Shown one piece after another: positions 24,478 through 32,615 of a DNA stretch of 44,938 nt. The translations under genes were made by a program, and so were the position numbers. Source of the stretch: an uncultured Eubacteriales bacterium (lineage in GTDB: Bacteria > Bacillota > Clostridia > Peptostreptococcales > Anaerovoracaceae); NCBI GenBank assembly GCA_900315485.1, contig OMZI01000024.1, forward strand, positions 1-44,938, in the 5' to 3' direction. The notes beneath the pieces are model-generated. The model saw only the letters and a program-made list of their open reading frames with translations, ran no database searches and had not been told where the DNA came from. Numbering within the stretch: the first letter of the stretch is position 1; each line of letters opens with the position of its first letter.

Positions 24478-25500
24478 ATGAATAAGAATATTTTTGCACA
24501 TGACGAATGGAAACGTTCAGAGCACATGGCAGTCAGGGAGTGTGTGGGATATTATCTGTTCACTCACCAGATCATGGAGGTTACCGGACCGGATGCCTGC
24601 AGATTCCTGGATTACATGTATCCGAACAATATAGCGAACCTTGCTGTCGGCAGGGACAGATATACCACGATGCTCAATGATGACGGAGAGATAATCGATG
24701 ACGTTGTTATCATGAGACTCGAAGAGGAGAAATACTGGGTATCCACACTTTACGGAACACAGGCAGATGACTGGTTCTATTTCCACTCGGAGGATTACGA
24801 CCTGGATGCAAGCGAGATCACCGATGAGTGGCACATGTTCGCAGTACAGGGACCAAAGTCGAAGGATGTCATGAACAGCATTCTGGAAGGGAATGTCGAT
24901 GATCTGAAGTTCTTCATGCATAAGTGGGATAAGCTCGGCGAAGCGGAAGTGCTTGTAAACCGCGGCGGATTCACAGGAGAGAAGTTCGGATACGAAGTAT
25001 ACTGCACCGCTGATGATGCAGATGCAGTACAGGACGCGATCGATGCAGCGGTCAGGGCAGCAGGCGGAAAGGAAGTTACAGAGTTCCAGGTATTTGCATG
25101 GACACTTCCTACTGAGGCGGGGTTCTATTACATGAGAGATCTCGGCCACACCAATCCGTTTGAAGTCGGACTTGAGAAGAACATCAACTGGGACAAGGAC
25201 TTCATCGGAAAGGCTGCACTTGAGAAAGTAAGAGAGAACGGACCTGCAAGAGAAATGGTCGGATTTGAAGTCTGTGATGAATGCGAGGACTTCTATATCA
25301 CATCCAAGCAGTATGGCGGGCCGGGAGAGCCGGTCTATATCGACGGTGAAGAAATCGGCCGTGTATCCAAGCTGGTATATTCATACGTAAAGAATGTAAA
25401 CAACGGATATATCCTTGCGAAGAAGGGTGCGCTTCATATCGGTGATAAGATCAAGATCCACGGATATGACTGCGTGATCACGGAAAAGAAGTGGCTGTAA
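24478..25500 (+). CDS. GcvT-like folate-dependent C1 transferase
   Basis: The 340-residue protein has the GcvT fold: RYTTMLNDDGEIIDDVVI holds the conserved Asp pair (74-75), WHMFAVQGPKSKDV is typical, and RGGFTGEKFGYEVY matches the folate-contacting YTGE motif. It ends with the barrel domain (DFIGKAALEKV to the C-terminus). It is only distantly like the true GcvT encoded at 40038. Known relatives that act outside glycine cleavage include DMSP, syringate, vanillate and dicamba demethylases, which move a methyl group onto THF. Together with the SDR and the THF-to-formate genes downstream, demethylation or oxidative C1 transfer from an unknown substrate is the best guess. GGAGGG precedes the ATG. 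Confidence 0.88.
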   Translation: MNKNIFAHDEWKRSEHMAVRECVGYYLFTHQIMEVTGPDACRFLDYMYPNNIANLAVGRDRYTTMLNDDGEIIDDVVIMRLEEEKYWVSTLYGTQADDWFYFHSEDYDLDASEITDEWHMFAVQGPKSKDVMNSILEGNVDDLKFFMHKWDKLGEAEVLVNRGGFTGEKFGYEVYCTADDADAVQDAIDAAVRAAGGKEVTEFQVFAWTLPTEAGFYYMRDLGHTNPFEVGLEKNINWDKDFIGKAALEKVRENGPAREMVGFEVCDECEDFYITSKQYGGPGEPVYIDGEEIGRVSKLVYSYVKNVNNGYILAKKGALHIGDKIKIHGYDCVITEKKWL

Positions 25501-25518
25501 TACTGACGAAATAAGAAT

Positions 25519-25561
25519 AACTCCGTTCCGTTCAGATTTCTGTCCGGAGCGGAGTTGCTTT
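25519..25561 (+). terminator. Rho-independent terminator of the SDR/GcvT-like unit
   Basis: AACTCCG (25519-25525) pairs with CGGAGTT (25550-25556), with an inner TCCG/CGGA, and is followed by GCTTTTATT. Confidence 0.8.
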
Positions 25562-25802
25562 TATTATGGTGTCTGGGGAAAATGTACGGAATGCCTGAAC
25601 GGCATCTGAGAATGACGAACAGGATTGCGGTTTTTCCTCATGCGGTTCGGAAATTCAGCGTATTACTGAAAAGAAGACAGGATTCATCAAAAAAGGGTCA
25701 CACTACGTTCTTTTAACCATTGTAAACATCTGATAAGATAAGACCTGCACGGATATGACAATCAATTTATCAGCCTAAGAATGTACCGCAGGAGGGAATG
25801 AT
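25562..25802. other. Leader region of the formate-THF ligase gene
   Basis: About 240 bp without a gene. Candidate promoter hexamers near 25713 (TTAACC) and 25734 (TAAGAT) are spaced only 15 bp apart, so they are weak. I looked for a THF or glycine aptamer and saw neither. An AGGAGGG ribosome site stands just before the next start codon. Confidence 0.4.
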
Positions 25803-27479
25803 ATGGCATATAAGACAGACATCGAAATCGCACAGGAATGCGAAAAGAAAAAGATCACTGACGTAGCAAAAGTCGCAGGCATCGATGACAAGTATCTCGA
25901 GCTGTACGGCAACTACAAGGCCAAGATCGACTTCTCATTCCTTAAGGATAATGCAGATAAAAAGAACGGCAAGCTGATCCTCGTGACAGCTATCACACCT
26001 ACTCCTGCAGGAGAGGGCAAGACAACAACTTCCGTAGGTCTTACAGACGGACTCCGTGCGATCGGCAAGAATGCGATCGTTGCGCTGAGAGAGCCTTCAC
26101 TCGGACCTGTATTCGGCATCAAGGGCGGAGCAGCAGGCGGCGGATATGCCCAGGTAGTTCCGATGGAGGACATCAACCTCCACTTCACCGGAGACTTCCA
26201 CGCTATTGGTGCAGCAAACAACCTGCTTGCAGCAATGCTCGACAACCACATCCAGCAGGGCAACGCTCTCGGTATCGATCCTAAGCAGATCACATGGAAG
26301 AGAGCTGTTGACATGAACGACCGTCAGCTCCGCAACATCGTTGACGGACTCGGCGGCAAGGCACAGGGCGTGCCTCGTGAAGACGGTTTTGACATCACAG
26401 TAGCATCCGAGGTAATGGCAGTGCTTTGCCTGTCTTCAGATATCACTGACCTCAAGGAAAGATGCGGACGCATCATCGTAGGATATACATACGGCGGAGA
26501 GCCTGTAACTGCACACGACCTCAAGGCTGAGGGCGCTATGGCCGCACTCCTGAAGGATGCACTCAAGCCTAACCTCGTACAGACACTTGAAGGAACCCCT
26601 GCATTCGTACACGGCGGACCTTTTGCCAACATCGCTCACGGCTGCAACTCAGTTACAGCTACAAGAATGGCTCTCAAGATCGGAGACTACATCGTAACAG
26701 AAGCAGGCTTCGCTGCTGACCTCGGAGCTGAGAAGTTCCTCGACATCAAGTGCCGCATGGCAGGTCTCAAGCCTGACGCTGTAGTAATGGTAGCTACAGT
26801 AAGAGCTCTCAAGTACCACGGCGGAGTTGCCAAGGCAGACCTCAACGAGGAGAACCTCGAAGCTCTCGAGAAGGGACTTCCTAACCTTCTCCAGCACGTC
26901 AGCAACATCAAGGACGTTTACGGACTCCCTTGCGTAGTAGCGATCAACGCTTTCCCTACAGACACCAAGGCTGAGCTTGACCTCGTCGAGGCAAAGTGCA
27001 GGGAGCTCGGAGTCAACGTCGCTCTGTCCGAAGTATGGGCAAAGGGCGGCGAAGGCGGCAAAGCTCTTGCTGAGGAAGTCGTAAGACTCTGCGACCAGCC
27101 GAATGACTTCAGATTCTCCTATGACCTCGACATGTCGATCGAAGAGAAGCTGGAAGCTATCTGCAAGAAGATCTACCACGCAGACGGCGTCACTCTCACA
27201 CCGGGAGCAAGAAAGCAGCTCAAGAAGCTCGAAGAGATCGGCTGCAGCGGAATGCCTATCTGCATGGCCAAGACACAATACTCCTTCTCGGATGACGCAT
27301 CCCTGCTCGGAGCACCTAAGGACTTCACCATCACGGTCAGAAATCTCAAGGTATCCGCAGGTGCAGGCTTCATAGTTGCACTCACAGGCGATATCATGAC
27401 GATGCCTGGACTGCCGAAGTCACCTGCAGCAGAGAGGATCGATGTAGATGAAAACGGAGTGATCAGCGGATTATTCTAA
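25803..27479 (+). CDS. fhs: Formate-tetrahydrofolate ligase
   Basis: The 558-residue enzyme interconverts formate, ATP and THF with 10-formyl-THF, ADP and phosphate. The nucleotide-binding loop [16 protein letters not shown] is near residue 64. The conserved [23 protein letters not shown] block and the C-terminal [14 protein letters not shown] motif are intact. Length is normal. It is followed by fchA and folD, giving the complete methylene-THF to formate segment. In a glycine- or methyl-degrading anaerobe the enzyme can run toward ATP synthesis. A hairpin separates it from fchA, but the genes probably share transcription in part. Confidence 0.97.
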   Translation: MAYKTDIEIAQECEKKKITDVAKVAGIDDKYLELYGNYKAKIDFSFLKDNADKKNGKLILVTAITPTPAGEGKTTTSVGLTDGLRAIGKNAIVALREPSLGPVFGIKGGAAGGGYAQVVPMEDINLHFTGDFHAIGAANNLLAAMLDNHIQQGNALGIDPKQITWKRAVDMNDRQLRNIVDGLGGKAQGVPREDGFDITVASEVMAVLCLSSDITDLKERCGRIIVGYTYGGEPVTAHDLKAEGAMAALLKDALKPNLVQTLEGTPAFVHGGPFANIAHGCNSVTATRMALKIGDYIVTEAGFAADLGAEKFLDIKCRMAGLKPDAVVMVATVRALKYHGGVAKADLNEENLEALEKGLPNLLQHVSNIKDVYGLPCVVAINAFPTDTKAELDLVEAKCRELGVNVALSEVWAKGGEGGKALAEEVVRLCDQPNDFRFSYDLDMSIEEKLEAICKKIYHADGVTLTPGARKQLKKLEEIGCSGMPICMAKTQYSFSDDASLLGAPKDFTITVRNLKVSAGAGFIVALTGDIMTMPGLPKSPAAERIDVDENGVISGLF

Positions 27480-27490
27480 AGATACAGATC

Positions 27491-27520
27491 ATAAGCCGGG
27501 GCGAAGGTCCCGGCTTATTT
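27491..27520 (+). terminator. Hairpin between fhs and fchA
   Basis: ATAAGCCGGG (27491-27500) and CCCGGCTTAT (27509-27518) form a perfect 10-base stem followed by only TTTC. It is probably a partial terminator or mRNA-stabilising structure that keeps fhs levels above fchA. Confidence 0.55.
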
Positions 27521-27536
27521 CAGAAAGAGGACGATT

Positions 27537-28151
27537 ATGTTCGTAGATAAGACGATAACTGAATTCATGAATGAGCTCGCTTCGAATGCACCTGTTCCGG
27601 GAGGCGGCGGGGCGTCAGCGCTTATCGGCGCAGTCGGAGTTTCGCTTGGAGACATGGTCGGAGAGCTCACCACAGGCAAGAAAAAATATGCTGATGTGGA
27701 AGAGGACATTCAGAGGCTCATGAGAGACGCGAAGGAGGTCAAAGACGAATTCCTCCGCCTGATAGACGCCGATGCAGAGGCTTTTGCACCTCTTGCCAGA
27801 GCATACGGGATACCTAAGGACGAGCCCGGCCGTGATGAGATCATGGAAGAGGCTCTGAAGAACGGCGCTGCCGTACCTATGGACATAATGCGGACCTGCG
27901 GCAGGGCCCTGGATATCATTGAGGAGTTTGCAGAAAAAGGCTCGCGCCTTGCTGTCTCTGATGCCGGATGCGCTGCGGCAAGCTGCAAGGCTGCGATGCA
28001 GGCGGCATCGCTCAATGTCTTTATCAATACAAAATCCATGAAGGACAGGCCGCATGCAGAAGCTCTGAACGCAGAGGCGGATCAGCTGCTGGCAAAGTAT
28101 ACAGTCCTTGCGGACAAAATCTTTGATTCAGTAGCAGGTAAACTGAGATAA
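27537..28151 (+). CDS. fchA: Methenyltetrahydrofolate cyclohydrolase
   Basis: The 204-residue protein belongs to the formiminotransferase-cyclodeaminase C-terminal family. In folate-fermenting Clostridia, stand-alone members hydrolyse 5,10-methenyl-THF to 10-formyl-THF. The N-terminal FMNELASNAPVPGGGGASALIGA motif is diagnostic, and the helical layout and length fit. The neighbouring FolD lacks cyclohydrolase residues, which supports the cyclohydrolase role here rather than histidine degradation; no hut genes are near. AGAAAGAGGA precedes the ATG. Confidence 0.92.
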   Translation: MFVDKTITEFMNELASNAPVPGGGGASALIGAVGVSLGDMVGELTTGKKKYADVEEDIQRLMRDAKEVKDEFLRLIDADAEAFAPLARAYGIPKDEPGRDEIMEEALKNGAAVPMDIMRTCGRALDIIEEFAEKGSRLAVSDAGCAAASCKAAMQAASLNVFINTKSMKDRPHAEALNAEADQLLAKYTVLADKIFDSVAGKLR

Positions 28152-28213
28152 TGTGACACCGGGGACGGTTCCTTTTGACACATTATGCCAATGGGGGCGG
28201 TTCTCAATGACAT
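28150..28213. repeat. Two degenerate REPIN-like palindromes in tandem
   Basis: Unit one has arms AATGTGACA and TGACACATT (28150-28158, 28176-28184) around GGGGACGGTTC. Unit two has arms ATGCCAATG and CAATGACAT (28185-28193, 28205-28213) around GGGGGCGGTTCT. The pair fills the gap between fchA and folD and overlaps the fchA stop codon. Confidence 0.7.
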
Positions 28214-28240
28214 ATCTAAAAGCAGTTGGGAGAATATAAA

Positions 28241-29095
28241 ATGGCTGAAATATTAAAAGGTGCACCGGTAGCTGCAGCTATCACCGCGCAGATGCAGAAA
28301 GATGTTGAAGGCCTTAGGGCAAAGGGCGTTGACCCGACGCTTGCCATCCTCCGCGTCGGAGAGAGGCCGGACGATCTCGCGTATGAGAGAGGCGCTTTGA
28401 AGAGGGCTGAGAAAGCCGGAGTTACAGTTAAGCAGGTCGTGCTGCCGGAGGATGTATCACAGGATGACTTCGACAGGACGCTCGCCGGGCTTAATGAGGA
28501 CGCAGGCGTTCACGGGATCCTGATGCTCCGTCCGCTGCCTGCACAGCTTGACAATGAGCGCGCAAGGCAGATGCTGGCACCGGAGAAGGATATCGACGGA
28601 TGCACCGACGGCTCACTTGCCGGCGTTTTTACCAATACTAAAACAGGATTCCCTCCATGCACCGCACAGGCGGCAATGGAGATGCTGCACTATTACGGAT
28701 ACGATGTAAAAGGAAAGAAAGTCGCAGTCATAGGCAGGTCACTGGTTATCGGAAGACCTGTTGCGATGATGCTGATGCATGAGAATGCGACAGTAGTCAA
28801 CTGCCACACTAAGACTGTCGACGTTCCGTCGATCACACGAGAAGCGGACATCATAATCGCAGCTGCAGGCAGACTCAGAAACGTAACACCGGATTTCGTC
28901 AAAGAAGGCCAGGTGATCATCGATGTCGGCGTCAACTGGGATGAGGAGAAGGGCGGCATCGCAGGAGATGTTGACTTTGATGCAGTCGAGCCGCTGGTCT
29001 CGGCGATCACACCTGTTCCGGGCGGCGTCGGAACTGTAACCAGCTCGGTGCTCATCTCCCATGTCGTTGAGGCGGCAAAACGAACGATCGAGTAG
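28241..29095 (+). CDS. folD: FolD-type methylene-THF dehydrogenase with altered cyclohydrolase residues
   Basis: The 284-residue protein has the usual FolD fold: RVGERPDDLAYERG, PEKDIDG, the NAD(P) loop VIGRSLVIGRPVA and TPVPGGVGTVT. The normal YxxxK motif reads Y48-E-R-G-Ala52, so the catalytic lysine of the cyclohydrolase is missing. The usual VQLPLP reads M-L-R-PLP, so the partner glutamine is Leu96. Asp119 of the KDxDG motif remains. In human MTHFD, changes at the equivalent lysine abolish cyclohydrolase while dehydrogenase persists. A dehydrogenase-only enzyme working with FchA is therefore likely. The ATG at 28241 follows GGGAG. Confidence 0.92.
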   Translation: MAEILKGAPVAAAITAQMQKDVEGLRAKGVDPTLAILRVGERPDDLAYERGALKRAEKAGVTVKQVVLPEDVSQDDFDRTLAGLNEDAGVHGILMLRPLPAQLDNERARQMLAPEKDIDGCTDGSLAGVFTNTKTGFPPCTAQAAMEMLHYYGYDVKGKKVAVIGRSLVIGRPVAMMLMHENATVVNCHTKTVDVPSITREADIIIAAAGRLRNVTPDFVKEGQVIIDVGVNWDEEKGGIAGDVDFDAVEPLVSAITPVPGGVGTVTSSVLISHVVEAAKRTIE

Positions 29096-29125
29096 TCAGA
29101 AACGATCCCCGGAGAACAGTTTGCG

Positions 29126-29155
29126 TTGACTGACAATGCATTTAATAAATACAAT
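29126..29155 (+). promoter_or_regulatory. Sigma-70-type promoter of the formate channel gene
   Basis: TTGACT (29126-29131) and TACAAT (29150-29155) are spaced 18 bp apart, about 100 bases before the start codon. Confidence 0.65.
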
Positions 29156-29263
29156 AGATGGCGGTAACAAGTGTTACTGATGGGGTCTTATCAGCATGCT
29201 ATTATTACAGATGAGGAAGCGCGCTGCAGATCGTATTCAATAAGGGAAAAGAGGAAATTAATT

Positions 29264-30028
29264 ATGGGCGTCAATTCACCAGCAGAGATCACTGAAATAT
29301 GGATCAATAACGGAATCAAGAAGGCGAATCTGTCCGTGGGCAAAATGCTTGTCCTCGGGATGCTTGCCGGAGCATATATCGGATTTGGTGCGAACGTGTT
29401 CGTGCTTGCAACGGCTGCAGGAGGCGATCCGTTCCAGAGCATGGTCGCCAAGCTTATCGGAGCGGCTCTGTTCCCGGTCGGCCTGATGATGGTCATCCTG
29501 TGCGGGGCTGAGCTCTTCACAGGCAACAACCTTCTGACACTTGCTCTGATGGATAAGAAGATCACAGCAGGCAAAATGCTTAAAAACTGGGTGATCGTAT
29601 ACATAGGTAATCTGATCGGATCGGTACTGCTCGCGTTCGTTCTGGCTAAGAGCGGACTGTTTGCCGATGCCGCAGGTGAGAGAGCAATGGCGATCGCGGC
29701 TTCCAAGACTTCGATCCCGTTCATGCCTGCCGTACTCAGAGGTATTGGCTGCAACGTCCTGGTAGTCCTTGCGTGCTGGCTGCAGGCCGGAGCCAAGGAT
29801 ATGATCGGAAAGATCTTCGCTATCTGGTTCCCGATCATGATGTTCGTATTCGCAGGATTTGAGCACAGCGTAGCCAACATGACATACATCCCTCTGGGGA
29901 TTTTCCTCGGTGCGGATGTTAGCTGGGGAGCATTCTTCCTCGCGAACCTGGTGCCTGTAACCATCGGCAACCTGATAGGCGGCGCAGTAGTGATACCGTT
30001 TGCATATTACTACGCATACAAGAAATAA
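29264..30028 (+). CDS. focA: Formate/nitrite transporter family channel (FocA-like)
   Basis: The 254-residue integral membrane protein has six hydrophobic helices and the FNT signatures LCGAELFTGNNL and FAGFEHSVANMTYIPLG. FNT channels pass formate, nitrite or similar small anions. Its place directly after fhs, fchA and folD makes formate export, with uptake also possible, the likely role. AGAGGAAATTAATT precedes the ATG at 29264; a longer in-frame start upstream has no ribosome site. It has its own promoter and may be regulated apart from the folate enzymes. Confidence 0.92.
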   Translation: MGVNSPAEITEIWINNGIKKANLSVGKMLVLGMLAGAYIGFGANVFVLATAAGGDPFQSMVAKLIGAALFPVGLMMVILCGAELFTGNNLLTLALMDKKITAGKMLKNWVIVYIGNLIGSVLLAFVLAKSGLFADAAGERAMAIAASKTSIPFMPAVLRGIGCNVLVVLACWLQAGAKDMIGKIFAIWFPIMMFVFAGFEHSVANMTYIPLGIFLGADVSWGAFFLANLVPVTIGNLIGGAVVIPFAYYYAYKK

Positions 30029-30043
30029 ACTGTAAACTGATAA

Positions 30044-30072
30044 TTGACCGCAGTGGCATATACTGCTATTAT
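30044..30072 (+). promoter_or_regulatory. Sigma-70-type promoter of the THF-riboswitch/folT transcript
   Basis: TTGACC (30044-30049) and TATTAT (30067-30072) have a 17-bp spacer. The predicted start near 30079 places the whole THF aptamer in the leader. Confidence 0.75.
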
Positions 30073-30107
30073 TTAGGCACAATAGAACACGAAAGAACCT
30101 ATTGGTA

Positions 30108-30192
30108 AAGTAGGAATGACGCGTCAAGTGCTGCAGGATGGGAAGTTGTCTGCAGACGAAGGGCAGGGCCCGCGGTGTCATCTCCGCTTCCG
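30108..30192 (+). promoter_or_regulatory. Tetrahydrofolate riboswitch aptamer (folT RNA type)
   Basis: The leader carries the conserved order of the THF-I class: AATGACGCGTCAAGTG, GGATGGGAAGTTGTC, ACGAAGGGC, then CCCGCGGTGTCAT and a closing CTCCGCTTCC. The match was made by eye to the known consensus. Its position before an ECF folate-transporter subunit gene is the classic location. Binding of reduced folate is expected to lower downstream expression. Confidence 0.85.
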
Positions 30193-30228
30193 TTGCCGCT
30201 GAAGAGACTTCTTTGTGGCAATAGTTTT
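30193..30228 (+). terminator. Expression-platform terminator of the THF riboswitch
   Basis: TTGCC (30193-30197) pairs with GGCAA (30217-30221), with inner AAG/CTT pairs, and TAGTTTTATC follows. It starts directly after the aptamer and would form when folate is bound. Confidence 0.6.
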
Positions 30229-30274
30229 ATCTTAATGTTTTTAGGTAGGCTGATGCCGGAAAGGAGTTTTTATT

Positions 30275-30847
30275 ATGGATGTAAAATCCTTTGCAAACAG
30301 GACCGGACGCACGCGTACCCAGCAGCTTGCGACTGATGCTTTGCTCGCTGCGATGTGCGTAGTACTTGGATTCATGTCGATCAGGATCGGCAATATCATG
30401 AAGATATCGCTGGAGGATTTCCCGGTCATACTGGCTGCGCTGATGTACGGACCGGGAGAGGGAATGATCGTAGCCTTCGTAGGCATATTCCTGTATCAAT
30501 TGCTGAGTTTCGGCATAACTGCGACAACTTTGCTTTGGGTACTTCCGTTCGTCGTAGTCGGAGGACTTGCCGGGCTCTATGCGAAAAAATTCAATTTCAA
30601 CAATGAGCCTAAACAGATCCTGGGAGTATTCCTCGTTTCAGAGATACTCATCTGCCTTCTCAATACCGGCGCGATCTATGTTGATTCCAAAATGTTCGGC
30701 TACTACTACCCGACAATCATCACAGGCATGATCGCGATCAGGATGGTTACAGCAATCGGAAAGGGCATCGTCCTCGGACTGATATCTCCACCGCTGCTGA
30801 AGACTCTTTCAAGGGTGACCGGTAACGGAAGAAGAGCGATCAAATAA
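30275..30847 (+). CDS. folT: ECF transporter S component, folate type (FolT-like)
   Basis: The 190-residue membrane protein has about five or six helices and begins with TQQLATDALLAAMCVVLGFMSIRIGN, the ECF S-component start that docks with EcfT. SLEDFPVILAALMYGPGEG is typical of folate-type S subunits. Control by a THF riboswitch supports folate as the substrate. The energising EcfA and EcfT subunits are not in this window and are presumably shared. AAAGGAG precedes the ATG. Confidence 0.9.
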   Translation: MDVKSFANRTGRTRTQQLATDALLAAMCVVLGFMSIRIGNIMKISLEDFPVILAALMYGPGEGMIVAFVGIFLYQLLSFGITATTLLWVLPFVVVGGLAGLYAKKFNFNNEPKQILGVFLVSEILICLLNTGAIYVDSKMFGYYYPTIITGMIAIRMVTAIGKGIVLGLISPPLLKTLSRVTGNGRRAIK

Positions 30848-30876
30848 AAAAGGAATATTGCAGAGCAAACTAAAAT

Positions 30877-30913
30877 CCGGAGTCCCATCAGTTCAGGGGG
30901 CTCCGGTATTATT
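30877..30913. terminator. Bidirectional terminator between folT and thyA
   Basis: CCGGAG (30877-30882), then CCC, pairs with GGG and CTCCGG (30901-30906). TATTATTA follows on the plus strand and an A-rich stretch precedes, giving T-rich sequence on the minus strand. Confidence 0.75.
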
Positions 30914-30927
30914 ATCTGAAAAAGCGG

Positions 30928-31791
30928 CTATATTCCGAGTTCAAACTTAAGCTGTGGTGTAAGAGGCTCGTAGTTTATCATCTCGAAGTCCTCGAGAGTG
31001 ATGTCTGAGAACTCGCAGCCGGCTTCCTTGTGAAGCACAAGCTGAGGATCAGCCGGAGCTTCTCCGGATGCTTTCTCTGCGGCTTCAAGCTCCGCGGCTC
31101 TTCTGAGCATCTCGTCTGCATTCTCCATATGGCGGTCGTAGATCTGCTCGTTGGCTACGAAGTGGGTGAAGACGCCGGGCTCTTTGCCCGTAACCCTTGC
31201 GATCATCATCAGGAGAGCGGCGTACTGGATCTCGTTGATCCCGCCTGCGCCTGATGCAGTCAGCATGTCACCGGACCTCTGGATGAGGACCATATCGAGA
31301 TAGTCGCCGCGGACATTCCATATTGTAAGGAATGCGCATGGAGCAAGACCCGGGGTCTCGTGAAGATCGGTCTCCTGCCACAGGGAGACGACCTTGCGGC
31401 GGCCGTAAGGGTCTTTTTTGATATTATCGATCAGCTGATTCATGAGATCATAGCGCTTTACGGTCGCTCCGTATCTCTGGCCGATCGTTCCGTCGCCTAT
31501 ATCCCACGGATCCCACCATGTGACACCCATCTCCTTCATTTCGGAAAGGACATTGGTAGGGTTCTTATATATAGTGAATATCTCCCTGATGCCGGTCTTC
31601 CATGCCTGGCGGCGGAGTGTGCATACAGGGAACTCACCCTTCGACAGGTCGTATTTGCGCATCACGTGATTGACGCTGATAGTGTGCGCCGGAGTTCCGT
31701 CCTCATACTTAGGGCGCGGATTCTCATCCTTGTATCCGTTATCGAGGATGTTGTGTATATCATCTACAAGATATCTGTCTGCCTTGGTCAT
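30928..31791 (-). CDS. thyA: Thymidylate synthase, Bacillus ThyA type
   Basis: The 287-residue enzyme methylates dUMP using methylene-THF. It resembles the Bacillus subtilis/phage ThyA branch: DGTPAHTISVNH, TIGQRYGATV, DPYGRRKVVSLWQ, the catalytic cysteine in LAPCAFLTIWNV, IQRSGDML, and the C-terminal FSDITLEDFEMINYEPLTPQLKFELGI. The residue after the catalytic Cys is Ala rather than the His of Escherichia coli; the Bacillus type also lacks that His. The usual FN motif reads GINEIQYA. No strong ribosome site is seen. It converges with folT and fits the C1-folate theme. Confidence 0.92.
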   Translation of the reverse strand: MTKADRYLVDDIHNILDNGYKDENPRPKYEDGTPAHTISVNHVMRKYDLSKGEFPVCTLRRQAWKTGIREIFTIYKNPTNVLSEMKEMGVTWWDPWDIGDGTIGQRYGATVKRYDLMNQLIDNIKKDPYGRRKVVSLWQETDLHETPGLAPCAFLTIWNVRGDYLDMVLIQRSGDMLTASGAGGINEIQYAALLMMIARVTGKEPGVFTHFVANEQIYDRHMENADEMLRRAAELEAAEKASGEAPADPQLVLHKEAGCEFSDITLEDFEMINYEPLTPQLKFELGI

Positions 31792-31895
31792 CTCAATTCT
31801 CCTGTAAGATATCTGATCACTGTTTAATTATCCGATTGCTACAATTATAAATTGCAGCATCAGCGCAGGCAAGTCTAATCTCTTCGTGCAAAAAT

Positions 31896-31924
31896 ATGAC
31901 AATGAGAACCGTCCCCATTGTCAT
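31896..31924. repeat. REPIN-like palindromic repeat, copy B
   Basis: The 29 bases are the exact reverse complement of the unit at 18288-18316, with arms ATGACAATG and CATTGTCAT around AGAACCGTCCC. It lies between thyA and the NlpC/P60-like gene. Confidence 0.8.
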
Positions 31925-31927
31925 AAA

Positions 31928-31973
31928 ATGTGAAAAAAGAACCGTCCCCAATGACACACACCCGTTGTCACAT
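31928..31973. repeat. REPIN-like palindromic repeat, degenerate copy
   Basis: Arms ATGTGA and TGTCACAT flank the core AGAACCGTCCCC. It directly abuts the -10 box of the next gene and so forms the region where a -35 would be. Confidence 0.65.
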
Positions 31974-31977
31974 AGTG

Positions 31978-31983
31978 TATTAT
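31978..31983 (+). promoter_or_regulatory. -10 box of the NlpC/P60-like gene (leaderless candidate)
   Basis: TATTAT preceded by TG ends six bases before the ATG at 31990, the same geometry as at prmA and cvpA. The -35 is poor and lies in repeat sequence. No Shine-Dalgarno sequence is present. Confidence 0.4.
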
Positions 31984-31989
31984 ATGCGT

Positions 31990-32592
31990 ATGGACAGGAT
32001 TCTTGAGACTGCGGTGACGTATCTGAATAGAAGGGATTCACTGATATACTCTTACCACGGGAACACTTTCCTCCAGGACGGTGAGCTGACAGATCCGGAT
32101 AATGGAGGCAGGGGCAGGATCGACTGCTCCACGCTGGTGCATCTGGCTATGGCCGGCATGGGCTACGGGGACAGTCCGTATGTGACCGGGGATGACGGTA
32201 AGTTTTTCGATGCGCTGTGTCCGTGGTATGATACAATCATCACGTTCAGAGACTTGTTTCTGAAGTATTCCGACCGCAGCTGCGATATCCGCCGGGCCTA
32301 CGGGCTTGCGAGATACTGCAGGGAAAATGGCATGGAAATCGGGCAAAACGATGAACGCAGGCCGGGTGACCTTGTGTTCTTCGATGCGCCGCCTTCAGTA
32401 TATGAAGAGTACGTTAAGTATGGTGCGTACATGGCTGTATCTCATGTCGGAATAGTCACTGCGGACACAGATATAATGATCAATGCGACCGGAAGAAGCG
32501 ACCACAGGTACAATGCTCAGCATGATCCGGTGCAGCTGACAAGGATAGAAGACAGGGGGACACCTGTCATAACTGCAAGAATGACGTTTTAG
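31990..32592 (+). CDS. NlpC/P60-like cysteine hydrolase
   Basis: The 200-residue protein shows the catalytic cysteine in RIDCSTLVHLAM, PGDLVFF, and the catalytic histidine in AVSHVGIVT, in the order of papain-like NlpC/P60 domains. There is no signal peptide, so it may act on murein-derived peptides or another amide in the cytoplasm. The ATG at 31990 (MDRILETA) is preferred because a TATTAT box ends six bases upstream; another ATG lies six bases earlier. The next gene starts 24 bases after its stop, so it may lead the lar-hydF-fol run. Confidence 0.8.
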   Translation: MDRILETAVTYLNRRDSLIYSYHGNTFLQDGELTDPDNGGRGRIDCSTLVHLAMAGMGYGDSPYVTGDDGKFFDALCPWYDTIITFRDLFLKYSDRSCDIRRAYGLARYCRENGMEIGQNDERRPGDLVFFDAPPSVYEEYVKYGAYMAVSHVGIVTADTDIMINATGRSDHRYNAQHDPVQLTRIEDRGTPVITARMTF

Positions 32593-32615
32593 AAAAAGGA
32601 TGGCGAGGGACCTTA

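Noticed and set aside
29276-30181. 301-codon minus-strand open frame opposite the formate channel and THF riboswitch
   Set aside because: It covers a clear membrane channel gene and a structured leader on the other strand and shows no domain.
30928-31791. Loss of the His after the catalytic Cys in thymidylate synthase as an anomaly
   Set aside because: The Bacillus ThyA branch also lacks this His, so PCA instead of PCH is a family trait rather than a defect.
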